From assembly GCA_030746455.1 (NCBI GenBank), contig JASLMQ010000849.1, forward strand, positions 1 to 6,673: a stretch of DNA of 6,673 bases. Reading direction: 5' to 3'. A program made the position numbers and the translations under genes. The notes below the pieces were generated by a model. It saw only the letters and a list, made by a program, of their open reading frames with translations, was not told where the DNA came from and did not search any database. Below, piece by piece: positions 1-5,452 of the stretch. How positions within the stretch are numbered: position 1 is the first letter of the stretch; each line of letters opens with the position of its first letter. This stretch comes from Candidatus Latescibacterota bacterium (GTDB lineage: Bacteria; Latescibacterota; UBA2968; GCA-2709665).

Positions 1-295
1 CCTGGAACATCGCGTAGCGGTTGCTCTCGGCGAAGTCGATCTCTCTGCCGACGAGGGGCGACAGGATCACGAGCTTACCGCTCACCTGGCGAATGTCTAC
101 GACACTCCACCCCTGAGTTGGGAGGCCGACGATCGTCCGCATCCCGCCGGTCTCATCGCCGTCTTCGGCCGAATCCCGGGAATCCTCCTGTCTGTCGCGT
201 GCCTTCTTCTCCTGCGCCCAGACGGCCCCAGTGGAGATGAAGCTCCCCCACAGCAGGCTTGCCGCAGTAACGAGTGCTACGATTCTGCTGAACAT
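1..295 (-). CDS. Secreted protein of unknown function, N-terminal part (cut by window edge)
   Basis: The ATG at 295..293 opens a frame of 98 codons with no stop before the left edge, so the C-terminal part is missing. The first 27 residues look like a Sec signal peptide: an Arg at residue 4, a hydrophobic stretch at about 5-25, and a likely signal peptidase I site after Val-Trp-Ala (cut before Gln28). A charged, low-complexity linker follows at about 28-50, rich in Lys, Arg, Asp and Glu. A more ordinary stretch then begins (GLPTQGWSVVDIRQVSGKL, about 57-75) and matches no family I can name. The start is supported by a strong Shine-Dalgarno sequence, GGAGG at 308..304, eight bases before the ATG. 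The protein is probably exported to the periplasm or outside. It appears to be a separate unit from the arg genes, with its own promoter candidate at 423..451. No function is proposed. Confidence 0.75.
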   Translation of the reverse strand, partial: MFSRIVALVTAASLLWGSFISTGAVWAQEKKARDRQEDSRDSAEDGDETGGMRTIVGLPTQGWSVVDIRQVSGKLVILSPLVGREIDFAESNRYAMFQ

Positions 296-303
296 ATCGA
301 CGT

Positions 304-324
304 CCTCCAAGAGCGGAGTCGCTC
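304..324 (-). promoter_or_regulatory. Two mutually exclusive hairpins at the ribosome-binding site of the secreted-protein gene
   Basis: On the minus strand GAGCG (324..320) pairs with CGCTC (315..311) around a 4-base loop and leaves the GGAGG Shine-Dalgarno sequence (308..304) free. Alternatively CTCC (318..315) pairs with GGAG (308..305) around a 6-base loop and hides the Shine-Dalgarno sequence. The two pairings share bases and cannot coexist. This could be a small translational switch, but stems of 4-5 bp also arise by chance. The pairing is seen directly; regulation is inferred. Confidence 0.3.
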
Positions 325-342
325 ATCTACCCCCGGCAGGGC

Positions 343-406
343 AAAAAAACCTGAGAGCTCTGACCGGAAGCCCGCAGCCGGCCAGTGCCTGGAACGCGGT
401 CCTCTC
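343..406 (-). terminator. Terminator-like stem with a run of seven Ts, inside the predicted leader
   Basis: On the minus strand GAGAG-GACCG (406..397) can pair with CGGTC (366..362) and CTCTC (357..353), leaving AGAG (361..358) as a bulge. AGG and seven Ts (349..343) follow immediately. A smaller hairpin, CCAG-GCA-CTGG, sits inside the loop (392..382). The layout suits an intrinsic terminator. It could end read-through from the arg operon. Because it lies downstream of the promoter candidate at 423..451, it could also act as an attenuator for the secreted-protein gene. The bulged stem and long loop make it imperfect. Confidence 0.35.
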
Positions 407-422
407 GGTGAACCCTCAGCTC

Positions 423-451
423 AATGTACGGTAGTGACTGGTGCGAGTCAA
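423..451 (-). promoter_or_regulatory. Candidate sigma70 promoter for the secreted-protein gene
   Basis: The -35 box TTGACT (451..446, five of six consensus bases) and the -10 box TACATT (428..423, four of six, with both T ends and the A at position 2) are separated by exactly 17 bases. Transcription would start near 416, giving a leader of about 120 nt before the ATG at 295. No competing promoter of this quality was seen closer to the gene. The match is by eye. Confidence 0.5.
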
Positions 452-640
452 GTCCGCCTCCCGGATGGACACGGCTCCGGTTTCCGCCATCGAACAGCTG
501 CCCGATGGCGCCTGGAGCTCGTGGTCGGTAGGGACGGGGAGACGAGACAGGGCGCCCAAGCTTCCCTCGAGCGCCCAGTCGAACGGCAGACGTTGAGTTG
601 TCCCGCAGTCGGGTCGTACCCCGAGCCGGATGGTGGGAGC

Positions 641-1285
641 TCAGGCGGCCCCACCCTCGCCATCGGTGTCTCCCGAGACCTGCTTCGAGATGTCATCGAG
701 GATGAATGGACGATAAGCTCGGAACTTCGTACGCCTCCCGAACCATCTCTTCCAGGGGATCTGTACGCCGACGACGCCAACGAACTGCGCCACGGAGATC
801 CGCTCGCCCGGGTCGCCGGCGTAGAGCCAGCTCGAGATTTGGCCTTCGATCTGCTCGTGGCCCTTCTCGGGGATGTCGATCGGCTTGTCCATCGGAAAGA
901 AGGTCTCGCCCTCGTGGAGCACCGAGGCGTCCTTGATGAAGCCGCTGGCCGATTCCGAGATCCCCTGGGTGTCGGTAACCGCTATCCCGGTGACATGTTC
1001 GATGTGCTCGATCCCGACGACGTCGAGGAACAGGGTACGTATCCGGTTCTTCAGTCCGCCGAACTCGTCCAGGAGCCGAGTGAACCGGGGGTTCACACCG
1101 ACGTGGAGGGACCCCAGCCCGTTGTACCGCAGGCACTCGGAGACGAAGTCATCCTCGTTGTCGAATAGCCCGATGCCGATGATGTTCTCGCCATCCATGG
1201 CCTTCAGCTGGGTGAGACCCAGCTCGGGCTTGTGTTGAAGCAAATCGTAGTGGTGGCGCACGTCGCGTTCGCTGAAGGCCTTCAT
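641..1285 (-). CDS. Unrecognised 214-residue protein coupled to argH; N-terminal half faintly primase-like
   Basis: The ATG (1285..1283) overlaps the argH TGA (1284..1282) as ATGA, so the gene is almost certainly co-transcribed and probably translationally coupled. GAGAG lies eight bases upstream. No signal peptide or membrane segment is seen, so a cytoplasmic protein is likely. I do not recognise a named family with confidence. Residues about 12-90 resemble by eye the first half of archaeo-eukaryotic primase-like (RepB/PrimPol-type) domains: a loop reading 'GLFDNEDDFV' (39-48), then 'GSLHVGVNPR' (58-67), then a hydrophobic strand 'RTLFLDVV' (83-90), where active enzymes carry Asp-x-Asp. Here only the first Asp (D88) is present, so catalysis by that mechanism is doubtful. 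A His-containing GIEHIEH segment follows at 91-97, and the C-terminal half has an aromatic, basic stretch (WKRWFGRRTKFRAY, 178-191). The last dozen residues are Gly/Asp-rich and probably disordered. An arginine-related role is suggested only by position. Confidence 0.7.
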   Translation of the reverse strand: MKAFSERDVRHHYDLLQHKPELGLTQLKAMDGENIIGIGLFDNEDDFVSECLRYNGLGSLHVGVNPRFTRLLDEFGGLKNRIRTLFLDVVGIEHIEHVTGIAVTDTQGISESASGFIKDASVLHEGETFFPMDKPIDIPEKGHEQIEGQISSWLYAGDPGERISVAQFVGVVGVQIPWKRWFGRRTKFRAYRPFILDDISKQVSGDTDGEGGAA

Positions 1286-2688
1286 CGCTCCGTCTCTCTG
1301 ATCCGGTCTGCGAGGATTCGCCAGGCCCTGTCGATCTGGGCCCGCACCGATCCACGCCCCGTTCCTCCCGGTAGATCCCGGTTTGCGGTGCTGTTCTCGG
1401 CGGAAAGCACTTCGCTCACATCGGGACCGAAATGCTCGGACTCCGAGGCGAGGGCCTCGTGATCCAGGTCTTCAAGCCGTTTTCCCTCGTCGAGGGCCTT
1501 CCTCACAATGCGGCCGACGATGGCGTGGCACTCCCGGAACGGAACGCCCTTCCGCGTGAGGTAGTCGGCAAGGTCCGTGGCCAGGATGGTGCCGTCCAGG
1601 GCAGATGACATCCGCTCCGAATGGAATTCTGCGGTCATCCACACCCCCGTGAAGACCTCGAGGGAGGCCCAGAGGGTGTCCACGGTGTCGAAGAAGGGCT
1701 CCTTGTCTTCCTGCATGTCCTTGGCGTAGGTGAGCGGGAGTCCTTTCATGACCGTGAGGAGGGATATCAGGTTCCCGTACACCCTGCCGGTCTTGCCTCT
1801 CACCAGCTCGAGCGAGTCGGGGTTCTTCTTCTGCGGCATCATGCTCGACCCGGTGCTGTAGGCGTCGGCCAGCTCCACGAACCCGAACTCCGCCGTGGAC
1901 CAGATGATGAGGTCCTCGCAGTACCGGCTCAGATGGCCCATGAGAATGGCCGCGGCGGACATGAACTCGAGCAGGTAGTCCCGATCGCTCACGGCGTCCA
2001 GGCTGTTCTCGGTCGTGCGTGAGAATCCGAGCTCTGCCGCGAGGTCCTCGCGATCCACCGGGTAGGCGGATCCGGCCAGGGCGCCCGAGCCCAGGGGCAT
2101 GGCGTCTGCACGTGCCGCGCAGTCGACCAGCCTTCCACGGTCCCGCTCGAGCATCCAGAAGAGCGCGAGTATGTAGTGGGAGAAGCGTATCGGCTGGGCC
2201 TGCTGGAGGTGGGTATAGCCCGGCATGAGGACGTCGATCTGGCGATCGGCCAGGTCCAGCAGGGTCGACTGAAGCCCGTCTATCCTGTCGATGGAGCCCT
2301 GTACCGCCTCACGCAGGTAGAGCCGCTCGTCCAGGGCGACCTGGTCGTTGCGACTTCGACCCGTGTGGATCTTCCCGCCCGCTGGGCCCACGATCTCGGT
2401 GAGGCGCCGCTCGACGGCCATGTGAATGTCTTCCTGGTCGTCTGTGAGCGCCAGGCTTCCCTCGGCAATCTCGGCTTCGACCTGGTCGAGCCCTCTCAGA
2501 ATGCGCTCGCACCCATCGGATGTGAGTACGCCGATCTTCTTCAGGGCCCTGGCCTGGGCGCGACAGCCGATGATGTCGACGCGGTAGAGTCGCTGGTCGA
2601 AACCAATCGAGGCGTTGAAGCGCTCGATGGCTTCGCCCGTTGGACCGGTGAACCGACCGGCCCAGAGCTTCTTGCTCGATTCGTCCAT
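1282..2688 (-). CDS. argH: Argininosuccinate lyase
   Basis: It cleaves argininosuccinate to arginine and fumarate, the last step of arginine synthesis, in the cytoplasm as a homotetramer of the fumarase/aspartase superfamily. At 468 residues it has full family length. The conserved regions are in order: WAGRF near the N-terminus (9-13), DIHMAVE (87-93), GKIHTGRSRNDQVA (105-118), MPGYTHLQQAQPI (155-167, with the conserved catalytic His160), and the signature GSSMMPQKKNPDSLELVRGK (280-299), which carries the catalytic Ser of the mobile loop at 281-282. The C-terminal LPGGTGRGSV (439-448) is also typical. The ATG is supported by AGGA at 2701..2698, nine bases upstream. The gene follows argG after 90 bases that contain a 9-bp hairpin, and its stop overlaps the next gene by four bases. 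No key residue is missing. Confidence 0.98.
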   Translation of the reverse strand: MDESSKKLWAGRFTGPTGEAIERFNASIGFDQRLYRVDIIGCRAQARALKKIGVLTSDGCERILRGLDQVEAEIAEGSLALTDDQEDIHMAVERRLTEIVGPAGGKIHTGRSRNDQVALDERLYLREAVQGSIDRIDGLQSTLLDLADRQIDVLMPGYTHLQQAQPIRFSHYILALFWMLERDRGRLVDCAARADAMPLGSGALAGSAYPVDREDLAAELGFSRTTENSLDAVSDRDYLLEFMSAAAILMGHLSRYCEDLIIWSTAEFGFVELADAYSTGSSMMPQKKNPDSLELVRGKTGRVYGNLISLLTVMKGLPLTYAKDMQEDKEPFFDTVDTLWASLEVFTGVWMTAEFHSERMSSALDGTILATDLADYLTRKGVPFRECHAIVGRIVRKALDEGKRLEDLDHEALASESEHFGPDVSEVLSAENSTANRDLPGGTGRGSVRAQIDRAWRILADRIRETER

Positions 2689-2704
2689 GTGGTTGCGTCC
2701 TATC

Positions 2705-2744
2705 CACGGCGCGCCAGGGCGTCTCCACCGTGCGACGCGCCGTG
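2705..2744 (-). promoter_or_regulatory. 9-bp hairpin in the argG-argH gap, beside the argH ribosome-binding site
   Basis: CACGGCGCG and CGCGCCGTG (2705-2713 and 2736-2744) form a perfect 9-bp inverted repeat with a 22-base loop. It ends three bases before the argH AGGA. The loop contains a second CACGG copy (minus strand 2732..2728) that could pair with the same CCGTG (2709..2705). It also has GCGTC/GACGC (2738..2734 with 2723..2719), so alternative folds are possible. No T run follows, so it is not a terminator. Likely roles are an RNA processing or stability site, or modulation of argH translation. Confidence 0.45.
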
Positions 2745-2778
2745 CCCCCGATTAGGATTCTACCTGGAAACGCTCCTC

Positions 2779-4035
2779 CTAGATATCCTTGAGCAGGCGT
2801 CCCTCGATCAGTCCGGCGGCGTGGTTCGCCTTCGCGCCCACGCTGAGCACGTTCAGGAAGCCTTCCGAATCGCGATGGTCGTAGTCTCCGATGGCCTCCA
2901 TGGAGGAGATCTCGGGCGAGTACAGGGAGTGGGTCACCCCGCTGGACGACTGGTAGAGCACGGTGCCCTTGTAGACAGAGACCGTGACAGTACCCGTGAG
3001 AAGCTCAACGACCGGTGACAGTGCCCGGCGCATCATAAGGGATCCCAGGTCGTAGTAATACCCCTGGTAGATCTGCTCCGCAAGCGCCGCGGAGACCGAA
3101 TCGTAGAACCGCCGCGCCCGGCGGTCCAGCACCTGCTGGAGGAGGAGCTCATAGCACTCACCCAGCAAGGACATGCCAGGGCTCTCGTAGACGCCTCGCG
3201 ATTTGATGCCCACGAAGCGGTTCTCCACGGTGTGGATCCCGATTCCGACGCCGTGGCGCCCGCCGATCTCGTTCGCCAGGACAAGCGCCTGCGTCGGGTC
3301 GACGGCCTGGTCGTTGACGCGAATCGGTACCCCTTTGACGAGCTCTACCGCAAAGCCCTCCGCCTCGTCGGGTGACTGCCGGGGAAAGGCCCCCATCTCC
3401 GCATCGACGAAGTCGGCGGCCACGTCGAGGTGCTCGAGCTTTCCCGCCTCGTGTGTCAGTCCGAGCAGGTTCGCATCCGTGGAATACGGTTTGTCCTGCG
3501 TGGCGCGAATGGGCAGGCCCTTCGCCTGGCAGAAAGCGATCATCTCGCGCCGTCCCCCGAAGTGCTCGAGGAAGGCGTCGTCGCGCCAGGGCGCGTAGAC
3601 CTGGACTGAGGGATCGAGCATGTTCGCCACGAGCTGGAACCGTACCTGGTCGTTTCCCCTGCCCGTGGCGCCATGCGCGAGGGCCTGAATGCCCCTCGCG
3701 GACATTTCCTTCAGGATTCCGCGCGTGGTCACGTGCCTGGCAATGCCGGTGGTATTCCAGTATCCACCCTCGTAGGTGGCACCTGCCGCCAGCATGACGT
3801 AGGCCTCCTCCACGAGCTCGTCCTTGAGGTCGATCAGCACCGCCTCGGACGCGCCGCACGCGCGCATCCGCTCCAGTATGTCTTCGACGTTCTCCTCATC
3901 GGGTTGGCCGATGTCGGCCGTGATGGAGACGACGTCGACGCCCTGGTCCGCCATCCAGCGTGTGACAGTGCAGCTGTCCAATCCGCCGGATGCCGCTAGG
4001 GCGAGCTTCTTGCCTCTCAGGTCCTTGATCGTCAT
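2779..4035 (-). CDS. argG: Argininosuccinate synthase
   Basis: It joins citrulline and aspartate using ATP to give argininosuccinate, AMP and pyrophosphate in the cytoplasm. The 418-residue protein has the N-type ATP pyrophosphatase P-loop SGGLDSC (16-22), then ADIGQPDEE (40-48), YWNTTGIARHV (92-102) and HGATGRGNDQVRFQ (121-134). Further on are KPYSTDANLLGLTHEAGKLE (182-201), IGGRHGVGIG (257-266) and the substrate-binding ENRFVGIKSRGVYESPG (271-287). The text mixes features of the two classical subfamilies: GATGRGNDQVRF is like the common short type, while YSTDANLLGLTHEA is like the E. coli type. SGGLDSC replaces the usual SGGLDTS. The start has AGGGAG at 4050..4045, nine bases upstream, and lies 27 bases after the argD stop. 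The stop is TAG. The gene is intact and co-oriented with argD and argH. Confidence 0.98.
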   Translation of the reverse strand: MTIKDLRGKKLALAASGGLDSCTVTRWMADQGVDVVSITADIGQPDEENVEDILERMRACGASEAVLIDLKDELVEEAYVMLAAGATYEGGYWNTTGIARHVTTRGILKEMSARGIQALAHGATGRGNDQVRFQLVANMLDPSVQVYAPWRDDAFLEHFGGRREMIAFCQAKGLPIRATQDKPYSTDANLLGLTHEAGKLEHLDVAADFVDAEMGAFPRQSPDEAEGFAVELVKGVPIRVNDQAVDPTQALVLANEIGGRHGVGIGIHTVENRFVGIKSRGVYESPGMSLLGECYELLLQQVLDRRARRFYDSVSAALAEQIYQGYYYDLGSLMMRRALSPVVELLTGTVTVSVYKGTVLYQSSSGVTHSLYSPEISSMEAIGDYDHRDSEGFLNVLSVGAKANHAAGLIEGRLLKDI

Positions 4036-4062
4036 ATCACGGGGCTCCCTTACACGCCCAAC

Positions 4063-5262
4063 TCACAGCTTCTCCAGGATGTCTCCGAAGGCGGCCAGCA
4101 ACTCGTCGATGTGCGCCTTTTCGACGGTGAGAGGCGGGAGGAAACGGACTACGTCCGGCCCGGCCACGCAGACGAGGATGCCCTTCTCCCGGAAGGTGGC
4201 GACCAGGTCGCCCGCAGCGGTGTCCTTCATCACCGCGCCAGCGATCAACCCCTCCCCACGGATCTCCGAGATCTTCTCGGAGTGTTGTTCCATCAGCGCT
4301 TCAAGCCCGGTCCGGAGGTGCTCGCCCTTCTTCTTGACGTCGGCCAGGAACGCGGGGTCGGAGAGCTTACCGAAAACCTCGACCGCGACGGCACATGACA
4401 CGGGGTGGGCGCCGAAGGTGGCCGCGTGATCGCCGGGCTCGATGGTGTCGGCCACGGACTGGCGGACCAGGGTCGCCCCGATGGGAAGCCCGCCGCCCAG
4501 GGATTTCGCGAGGGTCATCACGTCGGGTTCCACGCCGGTGTGCTGGTAACAGAAGAGCGTGCCCGTTCGGCCGAGGCCGCACTGGATCTCGTCGAAGACC
4601 AGGAGCATCTTCATCTCGTCACAGAGCTGCCGGAGGCCCTTGAGGAAGTCCGCATCCGCCATGTTGATGCCGCCCTCGGCCTGCAGGGGCTCGAGTACGA
4701 CCGCGACGGTTTCGGCGTCGACCAGCTTCTCCACCGATTCGAGGTCGTTGAGGTTGGCGAAGGCGATGCCCGGCAGCATGGGTGCGAAACCCTTGTGGTA
4801 CTTGGGCTGCCCGGTGGAGGAGACGGAGCCGTAGGTTCGTCCGTGGAATGACTCGTTGAAGGCGACGAACTTGTATTTCGGCTGATCCGCGAAGGTCTTG
4901 TAGCCCCACTTGCGGGAGAACTTCAGCGCCGCCTCCCAAGATTCGGTGCCGCTGTTGCAGAAGAAGACGCGGTCGGCGAATGAGTTCTCGCACAGGAGCT
5001 GCGCCAGCCTGGGAGCCGGGATCGTGTGATAGAGGTTGGAAACGTGGATCAGCTTGCCGGCCTGGGCCTGCATGGTCTCCTGGATCATCCCGTTGTTGTA
5101 GCCCAGGGCGTTGACGGACAGCCCGCTGACGAAATCCAGATAGCGCTTGCCGTCGGTGTCCCACAGGTGGACGCCGTCGCCCTTCTCCAGCACGAACTCC
5201 GGCCGAACGTAGGTCTGAACGATGTACTTCTGCTCGAGCTCGATGATCTTTCTTGTGTCCAT
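4063..5262 (-). CDS. argD: Acetylornithine aminotransferase
   Basis: This PLP-dependent class III aminotransferase converts N-acetylglutamate semialdehyde and glutamate to N-acetylornithine and 2-oxoglutarate. At 399 residues it has normal length. Visible motifs are LWDTDGKRYLDFVSGLSVNALG (33-54), the PLP-phosphate loop CNSGTESWEAA (102-112), FHGRTYG (139-145), EPLQAEGG (191-198), DEIQCGLGRTG (224-234, with the PLP-ring Asp224), and LAKSLGGGLPIGA (251-263) with Schiff-base Lys253. TFGAHPVSCA (282-291) matches the usual TFGGNPLAC region, and the C-terminal VRFLPPLTV (372-380) is typical. Ser-Trp in the phosphate loop and QAEGG instead of QGEGG are slight departures. It could in principle also serve lysine synthesis (DapC or LysJ activity), but no LysW carrier gene is visible and the context favours arginine. 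AAGGGG (5274..5269) lies six bases upstream of the ATG. Confidence 0.96.
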   Translation of the reverse strand: MDTRKIIELEQKYIVQTYVRPEFVLEKGDGVHLWDTDGKRYLDFVSGLSVNALGYNNGMIQETMQAQAGKLIHVSNLYHTIPAPRLAQLLCENSFADRVFFCNSGTESWEAALKFSRKWGYKTFADQPKYKFVAFNESFHGRTYGSVSSTGQPKYHKGFAPMLPGIAFANLNDLESVEKLVDAETVAVVLEPLQAEGGINMADADFLKGLRQLCDEMKMLLVFDEIQCGLGRTGTLFCYQHTGVEPDVMTLAKSLGGGLPIGATLVRQSVADTIEPGDHAATFGAHPVSCAVAVEVFGKLSDPAFLADVKKKGEHLRTGLEALMEQHSEKISEIRGEGLIAGAVMKDTAAGDLVATFREKGILVCVAGPDVVRFLPPLTVEKAHIDELLAAFGDILEKL

Positions 5263-5285
5263 GTGATACCCCTTACGCGATGCTC

Positions 5286-5313
5286 ATTAGACGACGGAGG
5301 AGTGGGGTGTCGA
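5286..5313 (-). promoter_or_regulatory. Weak promoter candidate upstream of argD
   Basis: TCGACA (5313..5308) and TCTAAT (5291..5286) each match five of six consensus bases with a 16-base spacer, and would start transcription about 15-20 bases before the argD ATG. The -10 box lacks the A at its second position, which is normally the most important base, and the -35 box comes from a GTGTCGA tandem repeat. A start this close leaves a very short leader. It may be chance. Confidence 0.2.
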
Positions 5314-5320
5314 GTGTCGA
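5307..5320. repeat. Tandem GTGTCGA heptamer, two copies
   Basis: GTGTCGA occurs twice head to tail (5307-5313 and 5314-5320) and is followed by the related GAGTCAG. It forms the argD-side edge of the repeat-filled argB-argD spacer. Stuttering GTGTCGA/GAGTC text of this kind is common in low-complexity intergenic repeats of uncultured bacteria (recollection, not checked). Confidence 0.5.
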
Positions 5321-5331
5321 GAGTCAGGGTC

Positions 5332-5389
5332 CAGGATACAGGAGTCCCGCCTCCGCCGGCGGGCCGGCTGCGGCGGGCAGGCAGGATAC
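5332..5389. repeat. Imperfect 32-base palindrome flanked by 8-bp direct repeats
   Basis: CCCGCC (5346-5351) pairs with GGCGGG (5372-5377), then C5353 with G5370, then GCC (5355-5357) with GGC (5366-5368), with two mismatches between the blocks. The core holds two copies of the self-complementary GCCGGC (5355-5360 and 5363-5368). CAGGATAC occurs on both sides (5332-5339 and 5382-5389), which looks like a target duplication around a small inserted palindrome. It lies between argB and argD and contains no gene. Confidence 0.5.
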
Positions 5390-5425
5390 GGGGAGAGGTA
5401 CAAGCGATCGACCGTTGGCGTGTAG

Positions 5426-5445
5426 GGGCACGGCGTGCCGTGCCC
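5426..5445. repeat. Perfect 9-bp inverted repeat just downstream of argB
   Basis: GGGCACGGC (5426-5434) and GCCGTGCCC (5437-5445) are perfect inverted copies around a 2-base centre. The stem begins seven bases past the argB stop. The block is preceded by GTAG, and the GTAGGGGCAC...GTGCCC form resembles palindromes that I recall as dispersed in many GC-rich genomes. In RNA it would be a very stable hairpin but has no T run, so it more likely protects the 3' end of an argCB message or causes partial termination than acts as a classical terminator. Confidence 0.6.
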
Positions 5446-5452
5446 ATAGCTC

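Larger units (their letters stand above)
296..640 (-). other. Non-coding gap between the arg operon tail and the secreted-protein gene
   Basis: No convincing gene lies here; open frames crossing it are antisense or shifted shadows. Besides the promoter and leader elements listed separately, it holds several hairpins downstream of the last operon gene. CGGG/CCCG lies at 610-623, GGGCGC/GCGCCC at 550-576 (6 bp, 15-base loop), and CGCCATCG/CGATGGCG at 485-510 (8 bp perfect, 10-base loop). None is followed by a T run, so none is a classical intrinsic terminator. They may slow or protect the 3' end of the arg transcript. Confidence 0.6.

Noticed and set aside
440..462. tRNA-like T-arm text (GGTGCGAGTC...)
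   Set aside because: The flanking bases do not pair into a 5-bp T stem and no anticodon or acceptor arm can be drawn.
485..510. 8-bp hairpin as an intrinsic terminator of the arg operon
   Set aside because: The stem is perfect, but neither side is followed by a T run, so it is noted only as a hairpin in the gap.
434..1168. Long plus-strand open frame (244 codons) antisense to the unknown gene
   Set aside because: Its composition is that of a reverse-frame shadow in GC-rich DNA, it has no recognisable motif, and the minus-strand frame is tied to argH by the ATGA overlap.
2763..2780. GGAGG-containing Shine-Dalgarno-like text at the argG stop as the start of a small gene
   Set aside because: No ATG, GTG or TTG follows at a usable distance in the minus strand before an in-frame stop.
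2176..3018. 280-codon plus-strand frame across the argH start and argG end
   Set aside because: It is antisense to two certain genes and shows no protein family features.
5085..5447. Minus-strand frame of 120 codons starting in the argB-argD spacer
   Set aside because: It is translated from the palindromic repeats and then an alternate frame of argD; there is no plausible Shine-Dalgarno sequence or domain.
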